Below, piece after piece: positions 1-9,044 of a stretch of 64,000 nt of DNA. The notes under the pieces were generated by a model. That model was not told where the DNA came from, did not search any database, and saw only the letters and a list, made by a program, of their open reading frames with translations. This DNA comes from an uncultured Paracoccaceae bacterium. GTDB taxonomy: Bacteria; Pseudomonadota; Alphaproteobacteria; Rhodobacterales; Rhodobacteraceae. The stretch covers positions 21,775 to 85,774 of the forward strand of contig CALMJS010000034.1 in NCBI GenBank assembly GCA_937864535.1, read 5' to 3'. Position 1 is the first letter of the stretch. Each line of letters opens with the position of its first letter. The position numbers and the translations under genes are program-made.

Positions 1-1851
1 CTGGTCCAGCGCGGGATCAAGGTCCTGTGTTCCACCAACTCCAAGGAAATCCTCGGCGAGGATGGCAAGGTGCGCGCCCTCCTGTTGGACAATGGCACTG
101 AGCTGCCCTGTGATCTGCTGGTGATGGCGGTCGGCATCCGTCCGAACATCGCTGTGGGTCAGGCTGCTGGTCTGGACTGTGGCCGCGCGATCAAGGTCGA
201 TGACCAGATGCGCACCTCGGACCCGTCGATTTTCGCGGTGGGCGAATGCGTCGAACACAACGGCAACTTGTTTGGTCTGGTCGCCCCGCTCTATGATCAG
301 GCCAAGGTTCTGGCGGCAACGCTGATGGGCCAAGAGGCGGCCTTCCAGCCGCGCGAAGTGTCGACCAAGCTGAAGGTTACGGGTTGCGATCTGTTCAGCG
401 CCGGCGATTTTGCCGACAAGGACGGGCGCGAAGACATCGTATTCCGCGATCCGGCGCGCGGCGTCTACAAGCGTCTGGTTCTGGAAAACAACAAACTGGT
501 CGGCGCGGTGATGTACGGCGATACGGCTGATGGCAACTGGTTCTTTGGCCTGATCAAGGACGGGTCGGACGTGTCGGAAATGCGCGACACGCTGATCTTT
601 GGACCTGCCTTCCAAGGGGGTTCATCGGACCCTTTGTCGGCCGTTGCAGCCTTACCGGCTGACGCAGAAATCTGCGGCTGCAACGGCGTATGTAAAGGCA
701 AAATCGTCGACGCCATCAATGCCGGTGCGAACACTGTGGATGCGATCCGCGCCACGACCAAGGCTTCGGCCTCTTGTGGGACCTGTACAGGTCTGGTCGA
801 ACAGGTGCTGGCTGTGACCCTCGGCGATGATTTCGTCATGCCCACCGCCCAGCCGATGTGCAAATGCACCGACCACACCCACGAGGACGTGCGTCGTCTG
901 ATCAAGTCGCAGGCACTCAAATCCATGCCCGCCGTGTTTCAGGAACTGGCTTGGAAAACCAAGGACGGCTGTCATTCCTGCCGTCCGGCGCTGAACTACT
1001 ACCTGCTGGCGGATTGGCCGCTAGAGTATGTCGACGATCCGCAGTCGCGGTTCATCAACGAACGCAAGCACGCCAATATCCAGAAGGACGGCACCTTTAG
1101 CGTGGTGCCGCGCATGTGGGGCGGTATGACCACCTCGGACGAATTGCGCGCCATCGCGGATGTGGTGGACAAATTCAAAGTCCCGACCGTCCACGTCACC
1201 GGCGGTCAGCGTATCGACCTCTTGGGCGTGCGCGGCGAAGATTTGCCAGCGGTCTGGTCGGACCTGAACAAGGCCGGGATGGTGTCGGGTCACGCCTACT
1301 CCAAGGGGCTGCGGACGGTGAAAACCTGTGTGGGCCGCGATCACTGCCGCTTTGGCACGCAGGACAGTTCCGGTCTGGGTATCCAGCTGGAAAAGGCTCT
1401 GTGGGGGTCGTGGACCCCGCACAAGGTCAAACTGGCGGTGTCCGGCTGTCCGCGTAACTGCGCCGAGGCCACCTGCAAGGACATCGGCGTGATCTGCGTC
1501 GACTCTGGCTATGAAATCGGCATCGCCGGTGCTGCCGGGATGGACGTCAAGGAAACCGAACAGTTCCACAAGGCGACGAGCGAAGAAGAAGTGCTGGAGT
1601 GGGTGCAGGCTGTGATGCAGCTCTACCGCGAAAACGCCAAGTATCTGGATCGTATCTACAAATGGGTGAACAAGGTTGGTCTGGACTGGGTCAAGGAACA
1701 GGTGAGCGACGAGGCAACCCGCAAGGCGCTGGTCGAACGCTTTGCCATCTCGCAGACCGTTTACCAAAAAGATCCGTGGGCCGAGCATGTTGAAAAAGAA
1801 CAGGCCCGTTACACCCCCATCGCAACCCTGAACCTAGAGGCAGCGGAATGA
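1..1851 (+). CDS. nirB: Assimilatory nitrite reductase large subunit, 5'-truncated by window edge
   Basis: The frame is open from base 1, so the true start lies upstream; 616 residues are present of a family normally about 800-850, leaving roughly 200 N-terminal residues missing. The protein reduces nitrite to ammonium with NAD(P)H in the cytoplasm. Visible in order: the end of the FAD/NAD domain (TSDPSIFAVGEC), two BFD-type [2Fe-2S] cysteine sets (CGCNGVC...CGTC, bases ~670-800; CKC...CHSC, ~860-990), then the siroheme/[4Fe-4S] ligands CVGRDHC (~1327) and CPRNCAEATC (~1447). It overlaps nirD by 4 bp and heads the nirB-nirD-nasA-TrpD2-cysG operon, whose promoter and any nitrate control lie outside the window. 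Confidence 0.95.
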   Translation: MVQRGIKVLCSTNSKEILGEDGKVRALLLDNGTELPCDLLVMAVGIRPNIAVGQAAGLDCGRAIKVDDQMRTSDPSIFAVGECVEHNGNLFGLVAPLYDQAKVLAATLMGQEAAFQPREVSTKLKVTGCDLFSAGDFADKDGREDIVFRDPARGVYKRLVLENNKLVGAVMYGDTADGNWFFGLIKDGSDVSEMRDTLIFGPAFQGGSSDPLSAVAALPADAEICGCNGVCKGKIVDAINAGANTVDAIRATTKASASCGTCTGLVEQVLAVTLGDDFVMPTAQPMCKCTDHTHEDVRRLIKSQALKSMPAVFQELAWKTKDGCHSCRPALNYYLLADWPLEYVDDPQSRFINERKHANIQKDGTFSVVPRMWGGMTTSDELRAIADVVDKFKVPTVHVTGGQRIDLLGVRGEDLPAVWSDLNKAGMVSGHAYSKGLRTVKTCVGRDHCRFGTQDSSGLGIQLEKALWGSWTPHKVKLAVSGCPRNCAEATCKDIGVICVDSGYEIGIAGAAGMDVKETEQFHKATSEEEVLEWVQAVMQLYRENAKYLDRIYKWVNKVGLDWVKEQVSDEATRKALVERFAISQTVYQKDPWAEHVEKEQARYTPIATLNLEAAE

Positions 1852-2183
1852 CCAACTGGATCGATATTGGCGAATTGAACGATATCCCGCGTCAGGGTGC
1901 GCGGGTCGTCAAAACCGCCTTGGGCTGCGTTGCGGTGTTCCGCACGGTCGAGGATCAGGTCTTTGCCCTCGAGGATCGTTGTCCCCACAAGGGCGGCCCG
2001 CTGTCCGAAGGCATCGTTCACGGCTCCAAGGTGACCTGCCCGCTGCACAACTGGGTGTTCGAAATGAACACCGGTCAGGCGCAGGGTGCGGATGAGGGCA
2101 GCGTCCCGACCTATGCCACCCGCGTCGAAGGCGGCCGAATTCTGCTGGATGCGCAGATGTTGCAGAATCGGAGCGCAGCATGA
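1848..2183 (+). CDS. nirD: Nitrite reductase small subunit, Rieske-type
   Basis: 111 aa, the usual NirD size. The ATG overlaps the nirB stop (ATGA), implying translational coupling. Unlike enterobacterial NirD, which to my knowledge lacks cluster ligands, this copy keeps both Rieske motifs: CPH in DRCPHKGGPL and CPLH in VTCPLHNWVF. It therefore probably binds a [2Fe-2S] cluster and can pass electrons in the NirBD complex. Its own stop overlaps the nasA start by 4 bp. Confidence 0.93.
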   Translation: MTNWIDIGELNDIPRQGARVVKTALGCVAVFRTVEDQVFALEDRCPHKGGPLSEGIVHGSKVTCPLHNWVFEMNTGQAQGADEGSVPTYATRVEGGRILLDAQMLQNRSAA

Positions 2184-4780
2184 TGGACGGTTCGGCCCTG
2201 CCCGAGGTGCGGACGACTTGCGCCTATTGCGGGGTCGGCTGTGGTGTTCTTGCGCGTCCCGATGGGGCGGGCGGTGTGGTGGTGCGGGGCGACCCGGACC
2301 ATCCGGCAAACTTTGGCCGGCTCTGTTCCAAAGGGTCGGCGCTGGGCGAAACGGTGTCGATCGACGGGCGTCTGTTGACCCCGCGGATCGACGGTCACGA
2401 CAGCGATTGGGATACGGCGCTGACATTGGTCGCTGATAAATTCCGCGCCACCGTCGCAGAACATGGCCCCGATAGCGTGGCATTCTACGTATCCGGTCAG
2501 CTCTTGACCGAAGACTACTATGTCGCGAACAAGCTGATGAAAGGGTTCATCGGCAGCGCGAACATTGATACCAATTCGCGCCTGTGTATGGCGTCCACGG
2601 TGGCAGGGCATCGCCGCGCCTTTGGCACTGACACGGTTCCGGGCAATTATGCCGATCTGGAACAGGCCGATCTGGTGGTGTTGGTCGGGTCAAATCTGGC
2701 TTGGTGCCATCCGGTGCTGTTCCAGCGGATCGCAGCCGCCAAGGCCGCCAATCCGAAGATGAAGGTCATCAATATCGACCCGCGCCGGACTGCGACCAGT
2801 GATCTGGCCGACCTGCATCTGGCCATTGCGCCGGGGTCGGATGTCGCCCTGTTCAACCGGCTCTTGGTCGAAATCAGCCGTCGCGGCAAGGTCGACAGCG
2901 GCTATGTCGCGGAACATGTCACCGGCTTTGCGGATGCGGTGAAATCCGCGCAGGCCGATAGCACCTATCCGCTGGATATTTCCGAAGAGCAGTTGCGCCA
3001 GTTCCTTGATCTCTGGATCGGAACCGAAAAGGTCGTCACCGTCTTTAGCCAGGGCGTGAACCAGTCCAGCGCAGGTGCGGATAAGGTCAACGCCATTATC
3101 AACTGCCATCTGGCAACTGGTCGGATCGGTCGCCCCGGTATGGGGCCGTTTTCGGTCACCGGCCAGCCCAACGCCATGGGCGGTCGCGAAGTCGGCGGTC
3201 TGGCGAATATGCTGGCCTGCCATCTGGACATCGACAATCCGCAGCATCGCGCCGCCGTGCGTCAATTCTGGGATGCGCCGACAATGCCAGAGGCGCAGGG
3301 CCTCAAGGCTGTCGATATGTTCAACGCGGTTGCCGACGGCCGGATCAAGGCGCTGTGGGTGATGTGCACGAACCCTGTCGTGTCGATGCCGGACGCCGAT
3401 GCCGTGCGCGCCGCGATCGCGGGCTGTGATTTCGTGGTGGTCAGCGACATGTTCGCCACGACCGATACGGCCAAACTGGCCGATGTGCTGCTCCCTGCCA
3501 CGGGCTGGGGCGAAAAGGACGGGACTGTCACCAATTCGGACCGCACGATCAGCCGCCAGCGCCGGTTCCTACCAGCGCCGGGAATGGCCCGCCATGACTG
3601 GGACATCATCGCCGACGTGGGCCGCCGCATGGGCTGGGCGCGGGCGTTTGACTATGCGACGCCATCCGACGTTTTTGCCGAATATGCGGCGCTATCGGGG
3701 GTCGCAGCCCGAATGGGGCGCGACTTCGATATCTCCGACTGGCGCGGGGATTATGACGCGATGGAGCCCCGTCGCTGGGGAGCGGACCGGTTCTTTGCCG
3801 ATGGCGCATTCTATCACGCCGATGGTCGCGCGCGGATGCTGCCTGTGACGTGGCGCGCCCCGGTGTCCGAGGCCTCGCTCGAGTTTCCGCTGCGGCTGAA
3901 TACCGGCCGGGTGCGCGATCATTGGCATACGATGACCCGGACGGGGCGCAGCCCGCGATTGTCGCAGCACTTGGCCGAGCCGTTCGTGGAAATACACCCC
4001 GATACGGCGGCGAAACTGGGGATCAAACCCGCCTCGCTGGTGCGGCTGACCTCGCCGCAGGGGACGGCGATTGTTCGCGCCCTGATCACCGACCGCGTGC
4101 GGCGGCGGGACATCTTTGTGCCGATGCACTGGACTGGTGAATTCGCGCCCTCGGGCCGCGTTGATGCCTTGGTTCGGGCGGTTGTCGATCCGGTCTCTGG
4201 CCAACCCGAGAGCAAGGCGAGCGTTGTGCGTGCCGAACCCTATGTACCGGAGTTCTATGCCTATGCCGTCAGCGCGCAGGACGTCGCGCCCGATAGCGCC
4301 TATTGGGCCAAGGCCCGCGTCGGCGATGGCTGGCGGATAGAGCTGGCAGGCGAGGCCCCCGCAGATTGGGAGGCCTTTGCCACCGCGCTGTTCGGCGCGG
4401 GCGAGGTGGTCAGTGTGACTGACCCTGCGCGGGGGATTGCCCGCGTGGCGGTGATCCGCGACGGCAAACTGGTCGGGGCGATTTTCGCCGACCGTGATCC
4501 AGTGGCCGTGTCGCGGGACCATCTGGCGTCGCTGTTGGGGCAGGCTCCTGATGGCGTTCTGGCCGGGCGTCCGGGGGCGGATCGCCCTGATCCGGGTCCG
4601 GTTGTGTGCTCTTGTTTCAGCGTTGGTGTGAACACCATCTTGCGTGCGATTGAAACTGATGGCCTGATGACGGTAGAGGCTATTGGCGCGGCTCTTTCGG
4701 CGGGGACCAACTGTGGGTCCTGTAAACCGGAACTGGCGGCGCTATTGGCAAAAACGACCGTCAAAGAGGCCGCCGAATGA
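2180..4780 (+). CDS. nasA: Assimilatory nitrate reductase catalytic subunit
   Basis: 866 aa molybdopterin oxidoreductase that reduces nitrate to nitrite in the cytoplasm. The N-terminal [4Fe-4S] ligands are Cys14, Cys17, Cys21 and Cys49 (CAYCGVGC...LCSKG). Cys136 in SRLCMAS is in the place of the Mo ligand of NapA/NasA-type enzymes. The C-terminus adds a BFD-like [2Fe-2S] domain (VCSCFSVG...GTNCGSCK, final ~60 residues), as in Klebsiella-type NasA. ATG at 2180 overlaps the nirD stop; a second in-frame ATG at 2183 is an alternative. No separate NasB/NasC electron-transfer subunit is adjacent, so reductant may come from another locus or from NirB-linked chemistry. Confidence 0.94.
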   Translation: MMDGSALPEVRTTCAYCGVGCGVLARPDGAGGVVVRGDPDHPANFGRLCSKGSALGETVSIDGRLLTPRIDGHDSDWDTALTLVADKFRATVAEHGPDSVAFYVSGQLLTEDYYVANKLMKGFIGSANIDTNSRLCMASTVAGHRRAFGTDTVPGNYADLEQADLVVLVGSNLAWCHPVLFQRIAAAKAANPKMKVINIDPRRTATSDLADLHLAIAPGSDVALFNRLLVEISRRGKVDSGYVAEHVTGFADAVKSAQADSTYPLDISEEQLRQFLDLWIGTEKVVTVFSQGVNQSSAGADKVNAIINCHLATGRIGRPGMGPFSVTGQPNAMGGREVGGLANMLACHLDIDNPQHRAAVRQFWDAPTMPEAQGLKAVDMFNAVADGRIKALWVMCTNPVVSMPDADAVRAAIAGCDFVVVSDMFATTDTAKLADVLLPATGWGEKDGTVTNSDRTISRQRRFLPAPGMARHDWDIIADVGRRMGWARAFDYATPSDVFAEYAALSGVAARMGRDFDISDWRGDYDAMEPRRWGADRFFADGAFYHADGRARMLPVTWRAPVSEASLEFPLRLNTGRVRDHWHTMTRTGRSPRLSQHLAEPFVEIHPDTAAKLGIKPASLVRLTSPQGTAIVRALITDRVRRRDIFVPMHWTGEFAPSGRVDALVRAVVDPVSGQPESKASVVRAEPYVPEFYAYAVSAQDVAPDSAYWAKARVGDGWRIELAGEAPADWEAFATALFGAGEVVSVTDPARGIARVAVIRDGKLVGAIFADRDPVAVSRDHLASLLGQAPDGVLAGRPGADRPDPGPVVCSCFSVGVNTILRAIETDGLMTVEAIGAALSAGTNCGSCKPELAALLAKTTVKEAAE

Positions 4781-5724
4781 AGACCGCACTCGCCCCGTAT
4801 GTCCAGATTTTGGGCCGGGGCGCAAACCTGAGCCGCTCCTTGACCGGAGACGAGGCTCAGGCCGCCATGGAAATCGTCCTGCGGGGCGAGGCCGCCCCCG
4901 AGGCCATTGGCGCCATGCTGATGCTCATGCGGATGAAGGGCGAGACCGCCGAGGAAATCGCCGGATTTGTGCGGGCCGCGCGGACCGTTGCGCCGGTCAG
5001 CGGGGATATCGCGCTGGACTGGCCGTCCTATGCTGCCGGGCGCACACGCGGTTTGCCGTGGTTCCTGCTGTCGGCCAAACTGGTCGCCACGGCGGGCTAT
5101 CCGGTGCTGCTACATGGCTGGAACAGCCATCAAAACCCGGTGGCCTCTGTGCGTAACGCGTTGCCGCTGCTCGATATTCCTGTCCTGACAGATACGGATG
5201 TCGGCCAGCTGAGGGGGCATATCGGCTATCTCCCGCTCGAGGTGTATTCTCCTATCCTCTATGATTTGCTGCGGCTGCGGGACGGTTTGGGCCTGCGGTC
5301 CTGCATCAACACCGTTTTGCGTGTTCTCAATCCGGCCAGTGCCCGTGCCAGCGTGCAGGGGGTGTTTCATCCGCCCTATCGCGAATTGCAAATGGATGCC
5401 GGGGTGATCCTCGGCCAGCCAGCGATGACGGTGATCAAGGGCGGCGGCGGTGAATTTGAACGCCACCCGGCCAAGGATGCAGCCCTGTTCGGCCTGCGCG
5501 ATGGTGCCGCGTGGGAGGAGACCGCCCCCGCGCTGATTTCTGATCATGTCCGCCTGTCCGAAGGGTCCGAGGCAACCGATCCGGCGGCGCTGATGGCGCT
5601 ATGGTCCGGCGATTTGAATGATGATTTTGCCCTGAGCGTGGTTCTGGGGACGGCCGATCTGGCGCTTCAGACGCTGGGGGCGGATGTAACGGCTGCGGAC
5701 CTCTGGGCCGCCCGCCCGCGATAA
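4777..5724 (+). CDS. TrpD2/YbiB-like glycosyltransferase-fold protein in nitrate operon
   Basis: 315 aa, close to E. coli YbiB (about 320). It has the anthranilate phosphoribosyltransferase fold: an N-terminal helical domain (LTGDEAQAAMEIVLRGEA) and a later VIKGGGGEFERHP segment. The glycine-rich GTGGD phosphate loop of true TrpD is replaced by GRTRGLPW, so anthranilate PRT activity is unlikely. YbiB/TrpD2 proteins are known to bind nucleic acid; what it does in nitrogen assimilation is unknown to me. The ATG overlaps the nasA stop by 4 bp and cysG starts 9 bp downstream, so it is firmly inside the operon. Confidence 0.8.
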   Translation: MKTALAPYVQILGRGANLSRSLTGDEAQAAMEIVLRGEAAPEAIGAMLMLMRMKGETAEEIAGFVRAARTVAPVSGDIALDWPSYAAGRTRGLPWFLLSAKLVATAGYPVLLHGWNSHQNPVASVRNALPLLDIPVLTDTDVGQLRGHIGYLPLEVYSPILYDLLRLRDGLGLRSCINTVLRVLNPASARASVQGVFHPPYRELQMDAGVILGQPAMTVIKGGGGEFERHPAKDAALFGLRDGAAWEETAPALISDHVRLSEGSEATDPAALMALWSGDLNDDFALSVVLGTADLALQTLGADVTAADLWAARPR

Positions 5725-5733
5725 GAGGTTCCG

Positions 5734-7104
5734 ATGCAATCCTTTCCGATGTTTATCAAAATGGCGGGTCGCCGCGTGGTCATCGTCGGAGGGGGCGAAC
5801 AGGCCGCGCAAAAATCGCGGCTGGTGTTGAAAACCGATGCCGCGCTGACGATTGCCGCGCCGGATCTGGACGATGAACTGGCGGCGCTGGTGGCGCGGGG
5901 GCGCGCCGATCACCACGCGGGGCCAATCACGCCCGATCTGTTTCGCGACACGGCGCTGGTGTTTATCGGGTCCGGCTGTCCGGCGGTAGACGCCTGCGCC
6001 CATACGCTGGCCAAGGCTGCGGGGGCGCTGGTCAACGTTGTCGACCAACCTGATCTCTGTGATGCGACGACGCCCTCTATCGTGGATCGTGATCCCGTGG
6101 TCATCGCCATCGGGACCGAAGGCACGGCTCCGGTCCTCGGGCGGGCGCTCAAGACGCAGATCGAACAGATGCTGGACCCGCGTTTGGGGTCCTATGCGGC
6201 GCTGGCGGGACGTCTGCGCGATGCCGTCGCGCACAAAGTTCCAAAGGACGCCCGCCGCGAATTCTGGCGCTGGGCCTTTAACGATGCGCCGTGGCTGGCC
6301 TTTAAACGCGGGGCCGAGCGCGAGGCCGCAGAACTGCTGAAGACCGCGATTGAAACCGGCGTTCAGGAAACCGGCGGGATGATTTCGCTGGTCGGGGCAG
6401 GGCCGGGGGCGCGCGACCTGTTGACCCTGCGGGCGGTTGAACGGCTCCAAGAGGCGGATGTCATTTTCTACGACCGACTGGTGGACCCCGACGTGCTGGA
6501 GCTGGCGCGCCGCGATGCAGAGCGGGTCTACGTCGGCAAGGTCGTCGGCGCCCATGCCATCCCGCAGGATCGCATTTGCGCGCTGATTATCGCCGAGGCC
6601 CGCAAGGGGCGGCGAGTAGTTCGTCTAAAATCCGGTGATCCGTCGATTTTCGGCCGCGCGACCGAAGAAATGCAGGCCGCCGCCGCCCATGCGATCCCCT
6701 GCGAGGTGATCCCCGGCGTGACCGCTGCCAGCGCCGCCGCCGCCAGCCTCGGTCAGAGCCTGACGGAGCGCGGCGTGGCTGATACGCTGGTTCTGGCAAC
6801 CGGCACGCACCGCGAAAATGAGGGGCTGCCGGATTGGGGTCGCCATGTGCAGCCCGGCACCCGGCTGGTCTATTATATGGCCGTGGCAAACGCCGCGGCG
6901 CTGCGTGACAATCTGATCGCTGCCGGGATGCCGCGCGATGCGATCGGTCATGTGGCGGCGGATGTCTCTACTGCCCGCGAGCGTCTGTTGTCTGTGCGGC
7001 TGTCCGATCTGCCCGATACCCTCGCTGCCGAGCAGGTCACCGGCTGCGCCCTGATCCTGTTCACCGTGCCTAGGCGTGCAGTGGTCGCCGCCCGTCAGGC
7101 CTGA
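5734..7104 (+). CDS. cysG: Siroheme synthase, trifunctional CysG
   Basis: 456 aa, the standard length for the fused enzyme. The N-terminal half is the precorrin-2 dehydrogenase/sirohydrochlorin ferrochelatase (VVIVGGGEQAAQKSR). The C-terminal half, from about residue 212, is the uroporphyrinogen-III C-methyltransferase (SLVGAGPGARDLLTLRAV, later LKSGDPSIFGR). It makes siroheme, the cofactor of NirB, which explains its place at the end of the operon. An AAGAGG ribosome site sits 5 bases before the ATG. About 100 bp of apparently empty sequence follow. Confidence 0.95.
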   Translation: MQSFPMFIKMAGRRVVIVGGGEQAAQKSRLVLKTDAALTIAAPDLDDELAALVARGRADHHAGPITPDLFRDTALVFIGSGCPAVDACAHTLAKAAGALVNVVDQPDLCDATTPSIVDRDPVVIAIGTEGTAPVLGRALKTQIEQMLDPRLGSYAALAGRLRDAVAHKVPKDARREFWRWAFNDAPWLAFKRGAEREAAELLKTAIETGVQETGGMISLVGAGPGARDLLTLRAVERLQEADVIFYDRLVDPDVLELARRDAERVYVGKVVGAHAIPQDRICALIIAEARKGRRVVRLKSGDPSIFGRATEEMQAAAAHAIPCEVIPGVTAASAAAASLGQSLTERGVADTLVLATGTHRENEGLPDWGRHVQPGTRLVYYMAVANAAALRDNLIAAGMPRDAIGHVAADVSTARERLLSVRLSDLPDTLAAEQVTGCALILFTVPRRAVVAARQA

Positions 7105-7210
7105 CGCGCAAGGCATTGACAGGGCATCGCAATTAGCAAACTCTCAGCGCAGGCAGGTTCCGCCGTTGATCGTCCTGTGACTGCTATGGGACCACAAAAG
7201 AGTTTGTGTG

Positions 7211-8245
7211 ATGAAGAAATTGTTTCTGCATATTGGCTTTCCCAAAACCGGATCGACCAGCATTCAGGTGGGGTTGGTCAAGAATGCCGAGGCCTTGGCC
7301 GCGCAGGGTATTCTCTATCCGTCCAAGCGAAAAATGGCGTATATGCAGAATATTCAACACCTGCCCTTGGCTGCCGCCATCCCGGGCCGCAATGTTGAAT
7401 GGCTGACCCCGGCCAAGCGTCAGACATTGCCCAATGCCTATCGCAGCTTTTTCCGCAATATCTCAAACGCCGAGTTTCACACTTTGGTCGTGTCGTCTGA
7501 GAGTTTTGGCGGGCAGGATATCGGCCCGAAAAAGGTCGAATGGGTGCGCGACCAGTTCGCCGATTACGATGTTACGGTGATTGCCTATATCCGCCGACAG
7601 GACTCTTATATTCTATCGACTTACCAAGAGGCGATTAAGGCCGGTCATACCGGACGGTTCGATTTCGAGGATTACCCGAACAAAAAGGCGATGTTTTTCG
7701 CGCAGCGTTTGTCGCCGTGGCGGCAGGTATTTGGTGCCGATAAGGTGATCGTTCGCCCGTTTATGCCCGCGCTCTGGCATCAGGGCGATTTGTTCATGGA
7801 TTTCCTGCATTTGATCGGCGCGGCCCCTGCCGGCCTGACGCCGGTTGCGCCGTCGAACGAAGGGCTGGACTATCGGGCGGTCGAATTGCAGCGGCAATTG
7901 AACGTGATCTCGACAGAACGCCGTTCGGGCGAAACACGCTATGCGATGCGCGTGCAGGGTTTTCAGGACTTGGTGAAAAAGATCCCGCAGGTTCTGCCCA
8001 AAGACGACGGCTATAAAAAAATGGCTCTCTCGTCCGAACAGGCGGAAACGCTGCGGCTGTTTTTCCGCGATGAGAATATTGCAGCACTGGCCGGGACTGG
8101 AATTGATGTCGATGCGTTTTTCCCACCCGTAGAGCCGGGCAAATCGGCAATTCTGCTGCCAGAGCAATTGGACCACGATATTTTGGTGCGTTTGTTGTGG
8201 GGGCTGACCTCGCCGGAAACGGTCAAAGAGTTCTCTTACAAATAG
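7211..8245 (+). CDS. Sulfotransferase-like P-loop protein
   Basis: 344 aa. The N-terminus HIGFPKTGSTSIQ is the 5'-PSB/P-loop of PAPS-dependent sulfotransferases. A second motif, VIAYIRRQDSYILS, resembles the 3'-phosphate binding segment that follows a serine (VVSSESFGG). It may transfer sulfate to a surface glycan or lipid, but the substrate is unknown and similar proteins are often annotated hypothetical. I prefer ATG 7211 (AAAGAG 8 bases upstream); GTG 7208 is also possible. It stands alone on the plus strand, with 220 bp of non-coding sequence after it. Confidence 0.65.
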   Translation: MKKLFLHIGFPKTGSTSIQVGLVKNAEALAAQGILYPSKRKMAYMQNIQHLPLAAAIPGRNVEWLTPAKRQTLPNAYRSFFRNISNAEFHTLVVSSESFGGQDIGPKKVEWVRDQFADYDVTVIAYIRRQDSYILSTYQEAIKAGHTGRFDFEDYPNKKAMFFAQRLSPWRQVFGADKVIVRPFMPALWHQGDLFMDFLHLIGAAPAGLTPVAPSNEGLDYRAVELQRQLNVISTERRSGETRYAMRVQGFQDLVKKIPQVLPKDDGYKKMALSSEQAETLRLFFRDENIAALAGTGIDVDAFFPPVEPGKSAILLPEQLDHDILVRLLWGLTSPETVKEFSYK

Positions 8246-8325
8246 GGCCCCACCGACCGGGAGTTGGGTCCAGATCGCCTGCCGCCATCATAGCTATTGG
8301 TTACCCACAATATTTTGCGGTGACG

Positions 8326-8339
8326 GGGGATTTATCCCC
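8326..8339. other. Short perfect hairpin in 8.25-8.47 kb spacer
   Basis: GGGGAT-TT-ATCCCC forms a 6-bp stem with a 2-base loop, about 80 bp after the sulfotransferase-like gene. No T-run follows on either strand, so it is a weak terminator candidate at best. Nothing else stands out in this 233-bp spacer. Confidence 0.3.
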
Positions 8340-8478
8340 AAGAAAACGCTTTACATAACTGACCTGCTGGGCGCACGATATATGGTAGAGGCGGCGGATA
8401 TTTCCACTGTTTCTAGCAGAAAGCACCAAGCGCTTGGGCGCTGCCACGACCCGAGCGCAATAGCGAATGAGGCCGCAT

Positions 8479-8982
8479 ATGGCACTGAGCGAGCAGTTTA
8501 TCGACAACGGAGATATCCACCCGATCGATCTGGTGGAGCATATTGCCGAACATAATTCCTGGGAATTCGACCGCATCACCGAGGACCAGATCGCCATGGC
8601 AGTTGAGGGCCAATGGCGGACCTATTCGGTGACTTTGGCGTGGTCCGATTACGATCAAACGCTGCGGCTGATCTGTACCTTTGAAATGGAGCCGCCCGCC
8701 CATCGCGAACAGCACCTCTACGAGGCTCTGAACCATGCGAATGAAAAATGCTGGTCCGGCAATTTCACGTGGTGGAGCGAGCAGCGGCTGATGGTGTTCC
8801 GCTATGGTCTGCTGCTGGGCTCTGAACAATATGTGAGCCCGGAGCAGATCGACACGATGATCGGGGCTGCCGTGATGAGCTGCGAGCGGTTCTATCCGGC
8901 GTTCCAATTGGTGACTTGGGGCGAACGGACCCCGGCCAATGCGATGCAGATCGCCATGAACGAGGCCTACGGAACGGCCTGA
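8479..8982 (+). CDS. YbjN-domain protein
   Basis: 167 aa. The sequence matches the YbjN / type III chaperone-like fold: a short N-terminal helix, alternating strands (WRTYSVTLAWSDYDQTLRLICTFEM), then a helix starting LYEALNHANEKCWSG. E. coli YbjN is linked to stress and motility control; the alphaproteobacterial form is uncharacterised. ATG 8479 is chosen because GAGG lies 6 bases upstream; an in-frame ATG at 8467 lacks this. It lies 62 bp before proC on the same strand, a pairing I recall from other Rhodobacterales. Confidence 0.75.
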   Translation: MALSEQFIDNGDIHPIDLVEHIAEHNSWEFDRITEDQIAMAVEGQWRTYSVTLAWSDYDQTLRLICTFEMEPPAHREQHLYEALNHANEKCWSGNFTWWSEQRLMVFRYGLLLGSEQYVSPEQIDTMIGAAVMSCERFYPAFQLVTWGERTPANAMQIAMNEAYGTA

Positions 8983-9044
8983 TCCTGCCTTGCGCCTCGG
9001 CCCGGTGGACCCTATCACTTGGGCTGAGGAACAAGGGGAATACC

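Noticed and set aside
7105..7210. FNR-like TTGAC near 7117 in the cysG/sulfotransferase spacer
   Set aside because: Only one half-site; the second half does not match.
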